In this document: one piece after another, positions 46,855-59,400 of the stretch
Numbering within the stretch: position 1 is the first letter of the stretch
How the letters are laid out: each line of letters opens with the position of its first letter
Assembly: GCA_034359265.1 (NCBI GenBank)
Contig: CP136894.1
Coordinates: 30,038,501-30,102,500 of the forward strand
Direction: 5' to 3'
Source: Canna indica
Lineage: Eukaryota > Streptophyta > Magnoliopsida > Zingiberales > Cannaceae
DNA length: 64,000 nt
Notes under the pieces: generated by a model
Databases searched by the model: none
Seen by the model: only the letters and a program-made list of their open reading frames with translations
What the model was told of the DNA's origin: nothing
Translations under genes and position numbers: made by a program

Positions 46855-47100
46855 AGGGATGAATAAATATCCATTATTTGTTTTGGAAATAGAAGAATAT
46901 AATTAATATTATATCCGATATACACCGGATCTAAAAAATTCATATCCAATCCTACTTCATTAAATAGAATAGGATTAGATAATGAGGAAAGATTAAATAT
47001 GAATTTTTTAAAACCGATGTACATTAAATATAATATCAATTTTCTAATCTATACACTAAACAAACAATCAATATTAATTCATATCTTATCTTATCCTCCT
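46855..47100. mobile_element. MITE with ~95-bp degenerate inverted repeats
   Basis: The left arm (gatgaataaatatccattat, then ccggatctaaaaaattcata) pairs with the right arm (aattttttaaaaccgatgta, then attaattcatatctta) in inverted order. There is no ORF. It lies just beyond the CSN7 3' end. Family not assigned. Confidence 0.5.
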
Positions 47101-47405
47101 TATCCTACGAAGGAGTGTTTAAAATAATTAATTATGTTATTTTTTATAAAGGCATCTGTTACATAAAAAGCATCACAAAACCCATCATGTCTCATTCAAC
47201 TCCATACAACAACGTCCATCGTGAGAATAGTTGTCATTTACTGTTGCAAGCAAAAGATTCGTGTTTGAACTACAAATATGGACATTAATTTAGGGTACAA
47301 CAGAAGGTGATCGATTGAAGAATGTGTTCGACTTCCAATTGCTGTCAGCAAAATTGGGCGTCGATGGCTACCTGCATTTTTTAATCAATTGATCAACATG
47401 TTGTC

Positions 47406-47427
47406 TTAAGGCATTGGCTGCCGCCTC
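47406..47427 (-). CDS. CSN7: CSN7 terminal exon 9
   Basis: 22 nt after acceptor attgcag, completing an Arg codon and adding RRQPMP before TAA (47408-47406). With exon 8 the tail reads RPKRRRQPMP, nuclear-signal-like. I see no canonical AATAAA just downstream. Confidence 0.85.
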
Positions 47428-50400
47428 CTGCAATGACAATTTGCATAGCATCACACCCCATTAGAAGCCCAGAAAGTTGGGTACCTTTAAAAACCTTCTT
47501 AACATGCGAGTATGACTAACATTTCAGGATCAAGAATTGTTTGAGAATGAATGGCGAAAAACTCAGGCATTCATACAAGAATAACAAGAATAAGCTGCCG
47601 TGAAAGACCAACATTTAGAATCAGAAAAGACAGTGGATTTTAGTAAAATAGATCATATCTACTGGCTGTATTATTGGCCCAAGGGTTGACAAATTTGAGA
47701 TGAAAACATCAAACAAATACATGCACCAGGCTTGTAGTAATATTAGATGGGATTACAACATTATGCATGGTCATGTAAATGAAAGTTGAATGAGACAAGG
47801 AGTCCAATGATAACTGATTCCTGAAAAGGAATAGTTACTGAATGCAAATTTTAGCATCTCAAACACAAACAATGATAAGACTGCTAATCTTGCAAGATCT
47901 TAAATTGCCAAAATATGGGTATCATTTAAAGATAAACGAATTGAACATTGTATAAATTAATTACCTCTTAGGTCGTACACGATCCTCTTCATAATCCATC
48001 ATTCCTCCAGATTCAGAAAAGATCTCTTCGTGGCCTCGTAATTCCAAGTCGGCCTGCTTAAAGAGTTTGACTTCTGCCACCAAGTAAGTAAGACACATAG
48101 ACCAATATTGCAATATTTAAAACGTAATTTAGCTATTCACATGTTCTTATGTACTATCGTAGACAATTTTTTTATTTAACAAAGATAAATTAAAGCACAT
48201 GTTAGTGAAATGATAAACAAAGATCTATTTAGTTGGCGCAAATTGAGACAACCATGAGTATATTGGTCAATCATCTTTACTTTTTTTCTATATTATCAAG
48301 CTCACCTTGAGTGATTTCTTCACCTCTTCCACCTTGTCCAGGATTTCCTTCTTATGCAACTTGTTCGCTTCACTAGTTGTATCAGCCCATTTGATTTTTT
48401 CTTGGATCAGATGCAGCAGACTGTCTGAAGTTCCCAACCTGTAGGATGTGTATAATAGTAAGTGAACACAATGCATGAAAATTTTGGTCAAATGTGTCTT
48501 CAGCTGCAAGAGTCAGAAAAGAAGGAAGCAACGTAAAGAATATGAATTTATTCTTTGAACTTTCTCATATAAGACAAAGCAAGAACATCATGGGCATGTC
48601 GCGCAGAAATTCAAAGTAAAATAGAAAGGTAAATTCTGTATTAAGGCCAACAACCACAGATGCAAGTTGTATTCTGAATCACAGGCACAGAGGATATCAT
48701 ATAGTTGAATCACTCTTATGGCACATAAATGTTCAACAATCTCTCAACAAAATACCCATCAATTATAATCAGTAGATCTAATTCTATAAAAGTTTTTCAA
48801 ACCAGGACGATGCTATAACAGTAACCAATAAAAGTATTCTCATAGAAATTGAACTTGAAGACTGTCTTACCAAGTGACCAATTAAATGCCTTGGGTAAGA
48901 ACAATCTGTATACTAACTGAAGTTGTGAACAGTTGAAAACTGGATCATCTAAGGCCATCTTATTTCTTTTGGCAAGTGTTCCAAGTACTTAGTGAGATGA
49001 GGAAGAAACACCACTAATTGAGGTCCTACATTTGTATGAAAGAGGGTGGTGACATTATGCTATTGTCATTTAGCATAAAACTGTCATATCTAATATGGAT
49101 TGCAACCATTCTCATTGCAAGATGTAGTCATACTCAAACAATTATAATATTTAAATATAAAATGAATATATGTATATCTTAAACTTGTAATCAAAACTTG
49201 AGTATATAAATTTACAACTCAGAAGAGATTCTTTAAACTATATTATAACCAATAACTATGATAATATCATGTGTCAGCAATCATCGCATAATTTTGTTAT
49301 AACAACTCCAGAAACTTGGCTCAAATGAATTGAACAAGCCCAATTATAAACACGTACCTTATTCAATGAACACCCTTTTAGGTGGTTAAAATTGATTTAT
49401 TTATTTGGAGACTAAACTCATTGAACTCTCCTATTTCTAAAAAGAACTCTGAATTATTATTGGTACTGGCAAGCAGCAACTTTTACCCATTACTATAATT
49501 AAAAATTAAAGCTAAAATATTTTCAAAATCTTCTAGAAATTGAAGGTTCAGAGGAAAAAGTAGTTATATTTTATCAAAATTATTAGTTTTAAAATTAAAA
49601 ATAAAATATTATCAAAAAAAGAAATGTTGCGGAGTTTAGAGATAATCTGTAAAATATGTTTAAATTAACTTTACTACTTTCAAAAGGAAAACTGTTATAT
49701 GAATATGAAAAATGAAACTGAACCAAAATTAATTGTGAGAAAAAAGAAACCAACCAATTCATTAAAGAGAAAAAACAAATTGAAATTTTCAGTTTGACTT
49801 GGCTAGGATCTTTTGCTTTGAAAGGAAAACCAAACTGAACCAAAACTAATTGTGAGGAAAAAGAAACCAATCAACTATTAAAGACAAAAAACAAATTAAA
49901 TTGAAATTTTCAATTTGATTTTGTTAGAATCATTGTTTTGAACCAATGAATGACCCTTAGAAGATAGAGTTGTGTAAGAATTGTGAATTTGCACGTAGCA
50001 TAATGGATCAACATCCTATAATCAAACATTATAAAGATTAACTTCAAGTAATACAAAGATATCACCAAACTGGAAATCCCTTTCATGATATACATATGCA
50101 TAAGTAAATTGAGAAACTTACCAGTTACTTAATGTCTGAATCATGTTATCCAGTTGTTCAGGTCTAAGATCCCTTCCAGCTGCAAATTGCACCTGTACAA
50201 CAAGCCAAAATAAAAAGAGACAAAAAGGAGAGTTAAAAAAAATATATGGAAAAAATTGTAAATGAAAAAAGTCTACAAAGATTTGCAAGCGCATTTTTCA
50301 ACCTCGAAGCACCTGCGTAACTGATCCAGTTTTCCTCTTACAATCCCCTTCAAGAACCATAACAAAAGCATGAGAATTCCTTGCCCTTAACATCTCCTTA

Positions 50401-53400
50401 AATCTCGAAATTATATCAGAAAGTTAGAGTGCTCTAGATAAGATACAATTATGTACTTACATGTGTTCTAGAATGCAGAGTATATCATGAATATGAAAGA
50501 GTTAGTAGCTCAAACAACAATGACTAGTAGTTCCTCTTAACATATTAGAAGCCAATAGAGATGCATAGGAGAACATTACTAGTTATCAAAACTACAATTA
50601 AGTAAAAAGAATATGAAAAGTAAATAGATTGTCTCAGTAATTGAGAGGGGAAAATGGTATATTGGATTGGCATATATTCTTTATCTACATATCCTGCAAA
50701 GAAACTCACCGCGTACATGCACTCGTTGATAAGAAAGTCCTCAAGTTCCCTGACATTTGAAACATCTAGTTCTTCCATGAGCTGATCATAAGGCAATACC
50801 TAACAACCGTTGCAATAATCCATATTAGCCCCCCACTAATACTGCACGATAATCTATAGAGAATGAGAATAATCATGATGAATCAAGTAGCATAGAAATG
50901 CAAATATAAACTCCAACAGTCCAACTACATATCAATTACTAACATCTAAGATGTACTGAAGCCTATAATAGATCGTTTAACAGATCTACAAAATAAGCAT
51001 AGATAGATATTGGCCCACTAATACTGCAATTATCTAGAGAGAATGAGGATAGTCATGGTGAACTAGGTAGCCTAGAAATGACAAATATCCATCAACATAT
51101 CACTTGCCAAAACTGAACATGTATCGATGCCTATAAGAGATCATTAAGGGATTTTACAAAATAAGCATAGAAGGCTCAACAGTCATATTTTATCTAATGC
51201 ACAAGCATCCAGAATTTTTCCTATTATATAGCCTCATATTGGTATGTGAACTAGAATCTTAAATAGTGTTTGCTTCCATCAAATTGCATCATCATGAAAG
51301 GAATATTTAAAAATCACTTAATCATTTGAATCTTTGTTGCAGTGTCAACATGCCTGATCATAAAACAATGATACAGCATTTGACAAATACAAGCCCAAAT
51401 AACTTCTAGAACAAAAGCACAACCCAAGCAGCAACAATTGAACTTTGTTAAGAATATAACTGCATAGATTGGTCTCTTTCCTAACGGCTTAAACTTTTGC
51501 AAAGTTGGTCATCCAATCAAATTTAATATGGGAATTAAGTCGATCCACTTGTTGGACTTAGGTCAGTCTCCTTAAGTTTACCCTTAAGTTTACCCGCCCA
51601 CAAGTGAGAGGGAGTCTCCTTAAGTTTACCCTTAAGTTTACCCGCCCACAAGTGAGGGGGAGTCTCCTTTATCTACCCACAAGTGAGGGGGAGTCTCCTT
51701 TATCTACCCACAAGTGAGGGGGAGTGTGAAGATTGAAGAATATAAATGCATAAATTGGTCTCTTTCCTAACATTAAGCTTTTTGAGAAAATTGGTCATCC
51801 AATCAAATCTAGAAAACATCATTACCTGCCATCTTCAAGCTCCCATGTGCACAATCCAAGTGGAAGGATAAACGCACAACTGCACAAGGCAGCATAACCG
51901 TACACTACAATGGAAACCTTCATAGAGTCTCCCGAGAAAGAAAGGAGACAAACATTGATAGAGACAATGGAACTGACTAGAACACTATAGTCTCACCAAG
52001 TCAAGCCCATCATGCTTACAGGTGGAATCAAGTCCAAGTGGAAGGATAAATGCACATGCAGCATAAAACCTTCATAGGATCTCCCAATGGAGAGAGGAGA
52101 CAAACCTTGATAGAGACAATGGAGCTGACTAGAAAACCATAGTGTTACCAAGTCAAGCCCATCATGCCGACAGGTGGAATCAAGGTATTAAAGATTTTTA
52201 CTAGAAAATTACCTTATCTATCGTGAGAGCATAAATCAATTCTTGGAAAGAGAATTTGATGACAAATAAATCAAGTTTATCTCATTTATGGTTAAGCTTT
52301 AGACTCATTGAAACAAATTAAAAATGGTAGGGAAAGTAACTAAGTGAAGACTAAAATCAAGATTTGATAAGTTCAAAAAAACCAAGAACTAGGAGTACTT
52401 TCAATATAAACCTAATTAGTCAATACAAACCACAAAAATGTCTTTATCTAGAGCTTCAAAAGCAGAATAAATAAAAAAAATAATCAATTGGTATGAACGA
52501 TATGGACAATTCCTAAGCTTGCATCCATTAAGATGGTTAGACAGCAGGGACCTCCACATATAAAGCTGGATAACCATTATGGTATAGATTTATATAAATT
52601 GTACAAACATGAAGTTGTAGGCTCACCAACCATCATTTCAATGCTATTACAATATTACTATTAAGGAGGCTTGGAGATAATTGAAAGGAATGGTGCCCTT
52701 AAGTCAATCATGTTGATGTACAAGGGATCATTCATTTGTAATGGATATATATATATGATATATATATCAGGCACTTTCTTTCATCATATATGTTGCATCT
52801 CTTTGTTAATTAATAGATTATGATGAAGCTCATCAACCGAGGCAATGATTCTTGGGTCATGATGAAATCATGCTAGTGAGACCTAGAATCTAGAAGTCTT
52901 CGTTGAAAATGTTCCTACTCGAGGTACACTGATTGGGGCGTCACTATTATCAATAAAACTAGTACATTCGTTAACTTTAGCACGTCCGTTCAGTGAACTC
53001 ATTCTCCAATGAGCACCTATACTCTCGCATTAATGACACCTAATGGAGACACTCTTATATGTCTAAGTAATCCTTGGACCTGAGGTTACCATGGTAGCTT
53101 TGTGATTAGTGATCAGTGTATTTGGTTTATTCCTTACCATGACTCTTTGAGTTATGTGTCGGGTACTCTAGGCACGGTGAGGTCTTCATGGAAGCTTGTG
53201 AGAAATCATTACGGGATCAGTTGCTCCTAGAGAAATGAGAGAGTATCCTATGCCTTCTAGAGAATATCATCTCAGAGGAATCTCTAGCAGAGTGGATATG
53301 GAAATTAGAAAGAGTTTCTAATATTCCATTGTGAGACGATCACTTAGGGTGATGATTGCATATGAACGAGTATTAGGGTTTCACATTTCCTCCGTACCCT

Positions 53401-56400
53401 AGCTCAGTTCGGGACATTGTACAACCGAAGCATTGAATTACACGAAAACTAATTATCGAAGGGTGTTCGATCTAGTACGATTGAACTCCACACTATCTGA
53501 GGGTCATCACACGTTGCTAGACGTCAATCTTGATCTGTGGGTTTGATTAAGTGTTAATCAGGAAATCGATTCAAGTAGAAGCGTTATATTGAATCAATTC
53601 ACTAGCCTACGTGGACCCACTGCCAACTTAGTGTGGGGCCCAATGGGTCACACACATACAAGTTATCTCGCAACAAGATTTATTAGATAAGTCTTAGATG
53701 TGGCAATATATGTTTGCTAGCACGGGCCAATCACGTTTACTCGTCTACGGTAAAACGAGCAAGAAAGTGTTTCTTGGCTCGATGAATTTAATTAACTAGA
53801 AGTGTTTCTTGGCTAGTTAATTATTGAGGATTGGATCCTCAATTTGGACTTGGCATTCGAATTAGATTCGAATCGATTCCAAGAGTTGGATTCGATTTAA
53901 TTGGTAGCGTCGAATTAAGCGGTCGACCCAAAGTGTGATTGGGTCCATACCCAACCATGATGAGAATCATGGTGCGCCACTTCCCTACTTGTTAGGGGGC
54001 GCACCTTCCTATTATGGAAGATGTGCCACCCCTACAGTAGGGAAGGCACATCATGGAGATTTGATTGGATGAGTCTTCCCTATTTTTTAGATGGCATGTG
54101 GGCTTTGTATGGCATGATATATTTCCTAATTGTTAGGAAAATAATTACATTCCATATCTTGAGAGAATCTTTCCAATGTTCAAATGGGATTTGAATTTCG
54201 GAGGGCTGCCTATATAGCAAGGCTTGGGCAGCACTTTGGGTATCTTTTGGTGCTCCCCATCTATCCTCTCTTGCTGCCCTACCCCTCCACCTTGCTGCCG
54301 CCCCCTCTCTTCTCCCCTTGGTGGTCGAACCTTGCTGCCTCAAGGTGTTGCCGCCACCTGCTTGATCAAGGACACAAGCCACGATTTCTTGAGGAGCATA
54401 ATTTAAGGTATGAGTGTCATATTCCGTCAATTCTGCTCATTGCTAATTCCTACTTCCATTGGCTGAACCCTTGCTAGAAGGGTTGGCTATTTCCTTGAGC
54501 AAAGGAGGGTCCTTTGCTGTACCGAGTCACGACAAGTTTCCTTGTGGGACAGCTTCGTGTGGACCACCGTTGGAGGGCGAAAACTTGGGCGCCTCTTCGA
54601 TCGGAGTCTTGGTCTTCTTCCTTGTCGAAGGTATAACTTTTGCTCCGCTCTCTTATTGATTAGGTCCTTAACCGTATCAAGGAGATCGTTGTTATGGCAT
54701 AAATTTTTTATATGCTATTTTCTGCTGCACATTATTTATCCCAATGATAACATCAAAGAGGGGTCATACCTCGCTAACTATAACTAAATGGAAAATTGAT
54801 CATTTAACTTGGCCTACTTCATCCACCTTATGTAGCTCACTTGTTTCTATACCCAAGGGACATTTAACAAGTCAACTACAAACAATGACCCACATATTAT
54901 TAATCATGGCAACAGCAATTTTGCATCAATGTAAATATTACATTCATTACAATAGCTATATCTGTATTCAAGTTAACAAATTATTGACAGAAACTATCTT
55001 TCTTCATGGCTCAACAATAACCATAGCATAGAGGACCCACACCTCACTCAAAACAAATTAATATGGATTCTATGAAAGCTGACCTTAACCAGATTTTGGT
55101 ACACCTTTTTCCTTAATCAAATAACCATCCGATATAAACACTTGAATATGTTAACAATATTCATTTATAAATCTACATCTATGGCACACTAAAAACGATT
55201 AGGAGAATAGTAAAATCCATCTAAAATTAGGTCTGTAACTTTATATATGACAAATGATGATGAAGTTAGAGCAATCATGAATTTAGATTTTGGGATCTAA
55301 CAAACTTCAAGTCCAGTCTACTTCCATTCCCTAGAAGTTGTAATCTTTCTAAAGTTTGTTGGGATGCACTTGTTAGTTTGTTAAGATGCATGTTTAGTGT
55401 GGTAAATCTGTTAGGCTGCATTTGTTAGTCCAGACTGTTCATAAATTAGTGCAGTGTAACCTATGTTATTTGAGGTAGTAAATAACTAAAACGCAAAATG
55501 AAAAACTAGATATTTGATCAATTATTTCTGCATCCCCAACCTTCTGCAATGGTCAGTTGGTCACAGCATGGAAGGCCTACCAATTGGCAAAGAGATGATT
55601 TGCTATTACAAATTGATCAATTCCACCAAAATCTCACTAACCCCTTGGAAGGGGCAAGATCTACGACTCCAGAAAAGCAAGAAGTAGGACTAGCAATGTT
55701 AACCCTTGGTGAAGGACAAGTGGGACATAAAGGTATCCGTCGAAAAAGAGAATCATTGACCAGCACAACATAATTTAATCCACCCTGAGGTTAACAAAGA
55801 AGTGATTGGAAACTACCAACATATGTTTGAACAACATGGGGCATATGATGATATTACTAAAAAGTGGAAATGGTGATGATATTACTAAAAGGTGGAAATT
55901 GGTGATGATATTGCTAGAAAGTGAAAAATGGTGATCCAAGTTCTGTGTGAAGCTTGAGCCCCTTACTCCACAGATTGTAGCATTCATGGAACATTATCTT
56001 GCTTAGCACATGTATGTCACGGAATCAAGAAATAAGATTTGCAAGGATGAAATTAAAAGGACAACGCAAATATGGTAATTAAGAAATGAACAACTCCATA
56101 AACTTGGGCAGCTTCCATAATTCATTCGGATAAAATGAATTTCAAGCTACAAGTATCTTCCTCTTGACTAAGAAGAACTAGTGCAATTGCAGCAAGGAGC
56201 AACAGTCATAGAAGAATATACAAAAATGTTTAATAATTTAAAAGTACAATGCCATACTGACAAAAATAAGCACCAAGTCTTAACTCATTATGAGTTAGAA
56301 CTTCATGTTGAAATCAAAGGTGACTAACAAATAACAACATGACACATTTTTAATAATGAAGAAGCTTACTAAACAGAACTTACAATTGAACATCAACTCC

Positions 56401-59400
56401 AAAAAAATAACATACACCATATCTGTTAAATTTGATTGGATGACCAATTTTCCCAAACACTTAAGCTAAGGCTCAATCTATACATTTATATTCTTAACAC
56501 TCTCCCTCACACGTGGACGAGCAAACTTCATCACAGTGGCCCAAGCCCAACACGTGGACTGACTTAACTAAAATGGGGGTATATATATTTTTAAAAAATG
56601 ACAATGCAGGATTCAAACTTAGGATTTAAACTAAGGAACTTCTGCTATGGTAACAAGTTAAAGTTGATTGGGTGACCATCTTTCCCAAAAGCTTATTCAG
56701 TTAGGAAAAGGCCCAATCTACACATTTATATTCTTAACAATTTCTATCTCAGATGACCTTGCTGCTAATTCAAAAATTTAACCACTAATAACAAAAGCAA
56801 GTGCTAAAAGAACTTTTCCTACTTATTCTCCAGGAAAATAAGCAGTAGACCCTTTCAACAAACAAGGTAGATAAATTTAGTGCTTGAGTGTGGTGGAATA
56901 ACATAAGGAGTCATTTTCCAAGCATAAGTCCAAGCTTGAATAGTGACTTATTATTTGGAAGAGGAGGCTGATGATGTTGCAAAAAAGGACGACATGGTGG
57001 AAGCAAATGAAAAACAAGTAGAAGCTGAATAAATTGAAGGACTACAACATGAAACAATACTAAGAGATATCTGTGTCAGACTTTAAACTAATGGGAGCTT
57101 TGACAAGTTGGTGTCTTCCTAGTTCCTACTAGGCTACTAGGATGGATCTCACTGCATCATTGACACTAACAGACTAACTTCTCGGGATGTAAGTCTTACC
57201 CTCAGTCTCTTGGCAGAGTACATGTTAACTTGTAATTATGTAATATTCAAGGATATGCTAGGGATGATCACCAAACCCCTATGCCTCATCTCACTCAGTT
57301 GTATTACAATGTCTACCAGCATCATGTTGCATAAGGCTAGTATGGTTTTAAACCATTAGGTGGATGTTTGATGATTTGATCCATAAAGCATCAATCAGAT
57401 ATTAAATTTCTTAGGGAATTATAAACATTATCAAGCTTGTATCATCTATAAAGTTGAGTTTCTTTCACGAATTAGCTAATTAGCATTTCAACCTATGTTT
57501 TCTATGCCTATCATTTATAATTCCCTTCAAAATCTTCAGAAAGTTAAAAGAATGGAAATTCAAAAAATCTGAAAATTACTCATAGGCTTACAAGTGACTA
57601 AGAGCCCTTGCAGCTCATGCTTAAAAGTAATACGTGTTTTTTATACCCCTTGTACTTTATAATGTTTCTTTTTTTAAAGTCAATCATGTAATGATTGTGC
57701 AATCCTGAATCCTGATAAAGTAGAAGTGAAAAAACCCAGCCAAAGGCAAAAGTGAAACCCACAATGTCAAGATAAAAGAATTGCCCATGGAAAGAATTTC
57801 CCACTTATAGTAGAGTAAAGATAAAAGGATGATAGATAATTACCTTTTCTATCTCAGCCAATGTCAAAACACTTAGTTGCTTCAGCTTACGGACTTGGTC
57901 AGGCAATAAAGAAGGAAGAAAACCAGCATTACCTGTAACAGAATTGCACAATTCCTTCCAAGTTGCATAAGTGCCCAAAACTTTTCTAATATAAAATATC
58001 AAGTAAAAGGTAGGCCAAGTGATTGACAAACTTGGAGCTTCTAAAGCTAAAAAAGAAGAAAGTGAAGAGTGTAACCAGCTAGATGTGGAAAATGTTGCAT
58101 AAGACACAGAAATGAAGAAGAGAAACAAAGATTTGAACTCTTCCCTTGTATTATCAATAGAAGCTATAAAATTTAGGAAAAGAGGTTGACAGGAACATAC
58201 AAAACTAGAGGAAAGAATAAAAGGGCACAGCAATATCAAAAAATTCTAGATAATGTTCAAGTCCATCTTATGATCTTACTCAATTGATAACAGTATTAAA
58301 ATTTAAGATAATAAGAAATCGTAAAAATGAGGTAGCATATACACTAATAAAGAAACAAAGGTCACAAAAAATAAAGGTTTAGTTGGTTTGGAAGGCGCGA
58401 CCTATTCAACGGGCAGAGAGTTGAACAAATTTCATTTGTAATCAACAAATGTTACATGTATTATATGTCTCTAACAATGGTCTTCAACTCTCAATGTAAA
58501 TTAGATGTTGACATATAGATTAAGTAAACCATACCACTATAATACTAGAATAAACTCAAATACCTCCACAGAAATCACACAAAGAAAAGAAAGAATAGCA
58601 TAGAGAAAACATAGAGGTTTACTTGGTTTAGTAGGTGAGACCTACTAAATAGGCAAAGAGTTGAACAAACTTCTTTCACTTAAATATAGTTTATGTATAT
58701 AATTGGTATCTCTTGACAAAGTCTTAATAAACTTAGGCCTTGGGCTTCTATGTTAGCTCCATCATAACATACTTAGAGCTCAAACCCCAACCCAAATGAT
58801 TGGACCGTATTTTGGGCTTGTGCCCCACCTTGATTTCAACCTAAAAGAACTCTCTAAAAATCTTGGTCGAGCACTTAAATGAGAGAGGATCCAATAAGTT
58901 AAAGGATTGCTGGGTGTCAGATCCACTTAAATGATTATTGAACCTGTCTTTATCTCACCCGGATAGAGGATTAGGATCCAATAAGAATAGATCTGCCATC
59001 AAGAAGAAAAAGTAAAGGTAGCAGAAAAAAAAAGACAGCAGGGAAAAAGGAAGGCAGCAAGAAGAAAAAGGAAGGCAGCAAGAAGAAAAGGAAAGATTGC
59101 TGCACAAAAGAGAAGGGGTAGCCAACCCCAACTTGGATTGATTGTCGCACACAAGAGAGGAGGTGACCGGCCCTAACTTGAATTGATTGTTGCACACAAG
59201 AGAAGAAACTGGAGAAGTCCTTCATCAACAAGTCAAGCTAGTTGCATCTTCTCGTTGTTTTCATAGGTTCGTTCTCTTTTGTTACATCTTTCATCTATTT
59301 TAGTTGTTTAATTTCGTCCATTATAAATTAAATTCCTTAGCTAGGGCGTTGACGTAGCCAACTATGGTTACGATACTTATGGATTAACGTTATTCATGCT

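Noticed and set aside
54080..54787. ORFs of 80-116 codons in CSN7 intron 3
   Set aside because: They are in the R/U5-like part of an LTR and match no family.
57805..58239. Independent 144-codon gene on the minus strand
   Set aside because: Only its last 29 codons are meaningful; they are CSN7 exon 3, the rest is intron read-through.
58955..59231. Hydrophobic minus-strand ORFs that look like membrane proteins
   Set aside because: Phe/Leu/Ser runs come from translating the purine-rich tandem repeat antisense.
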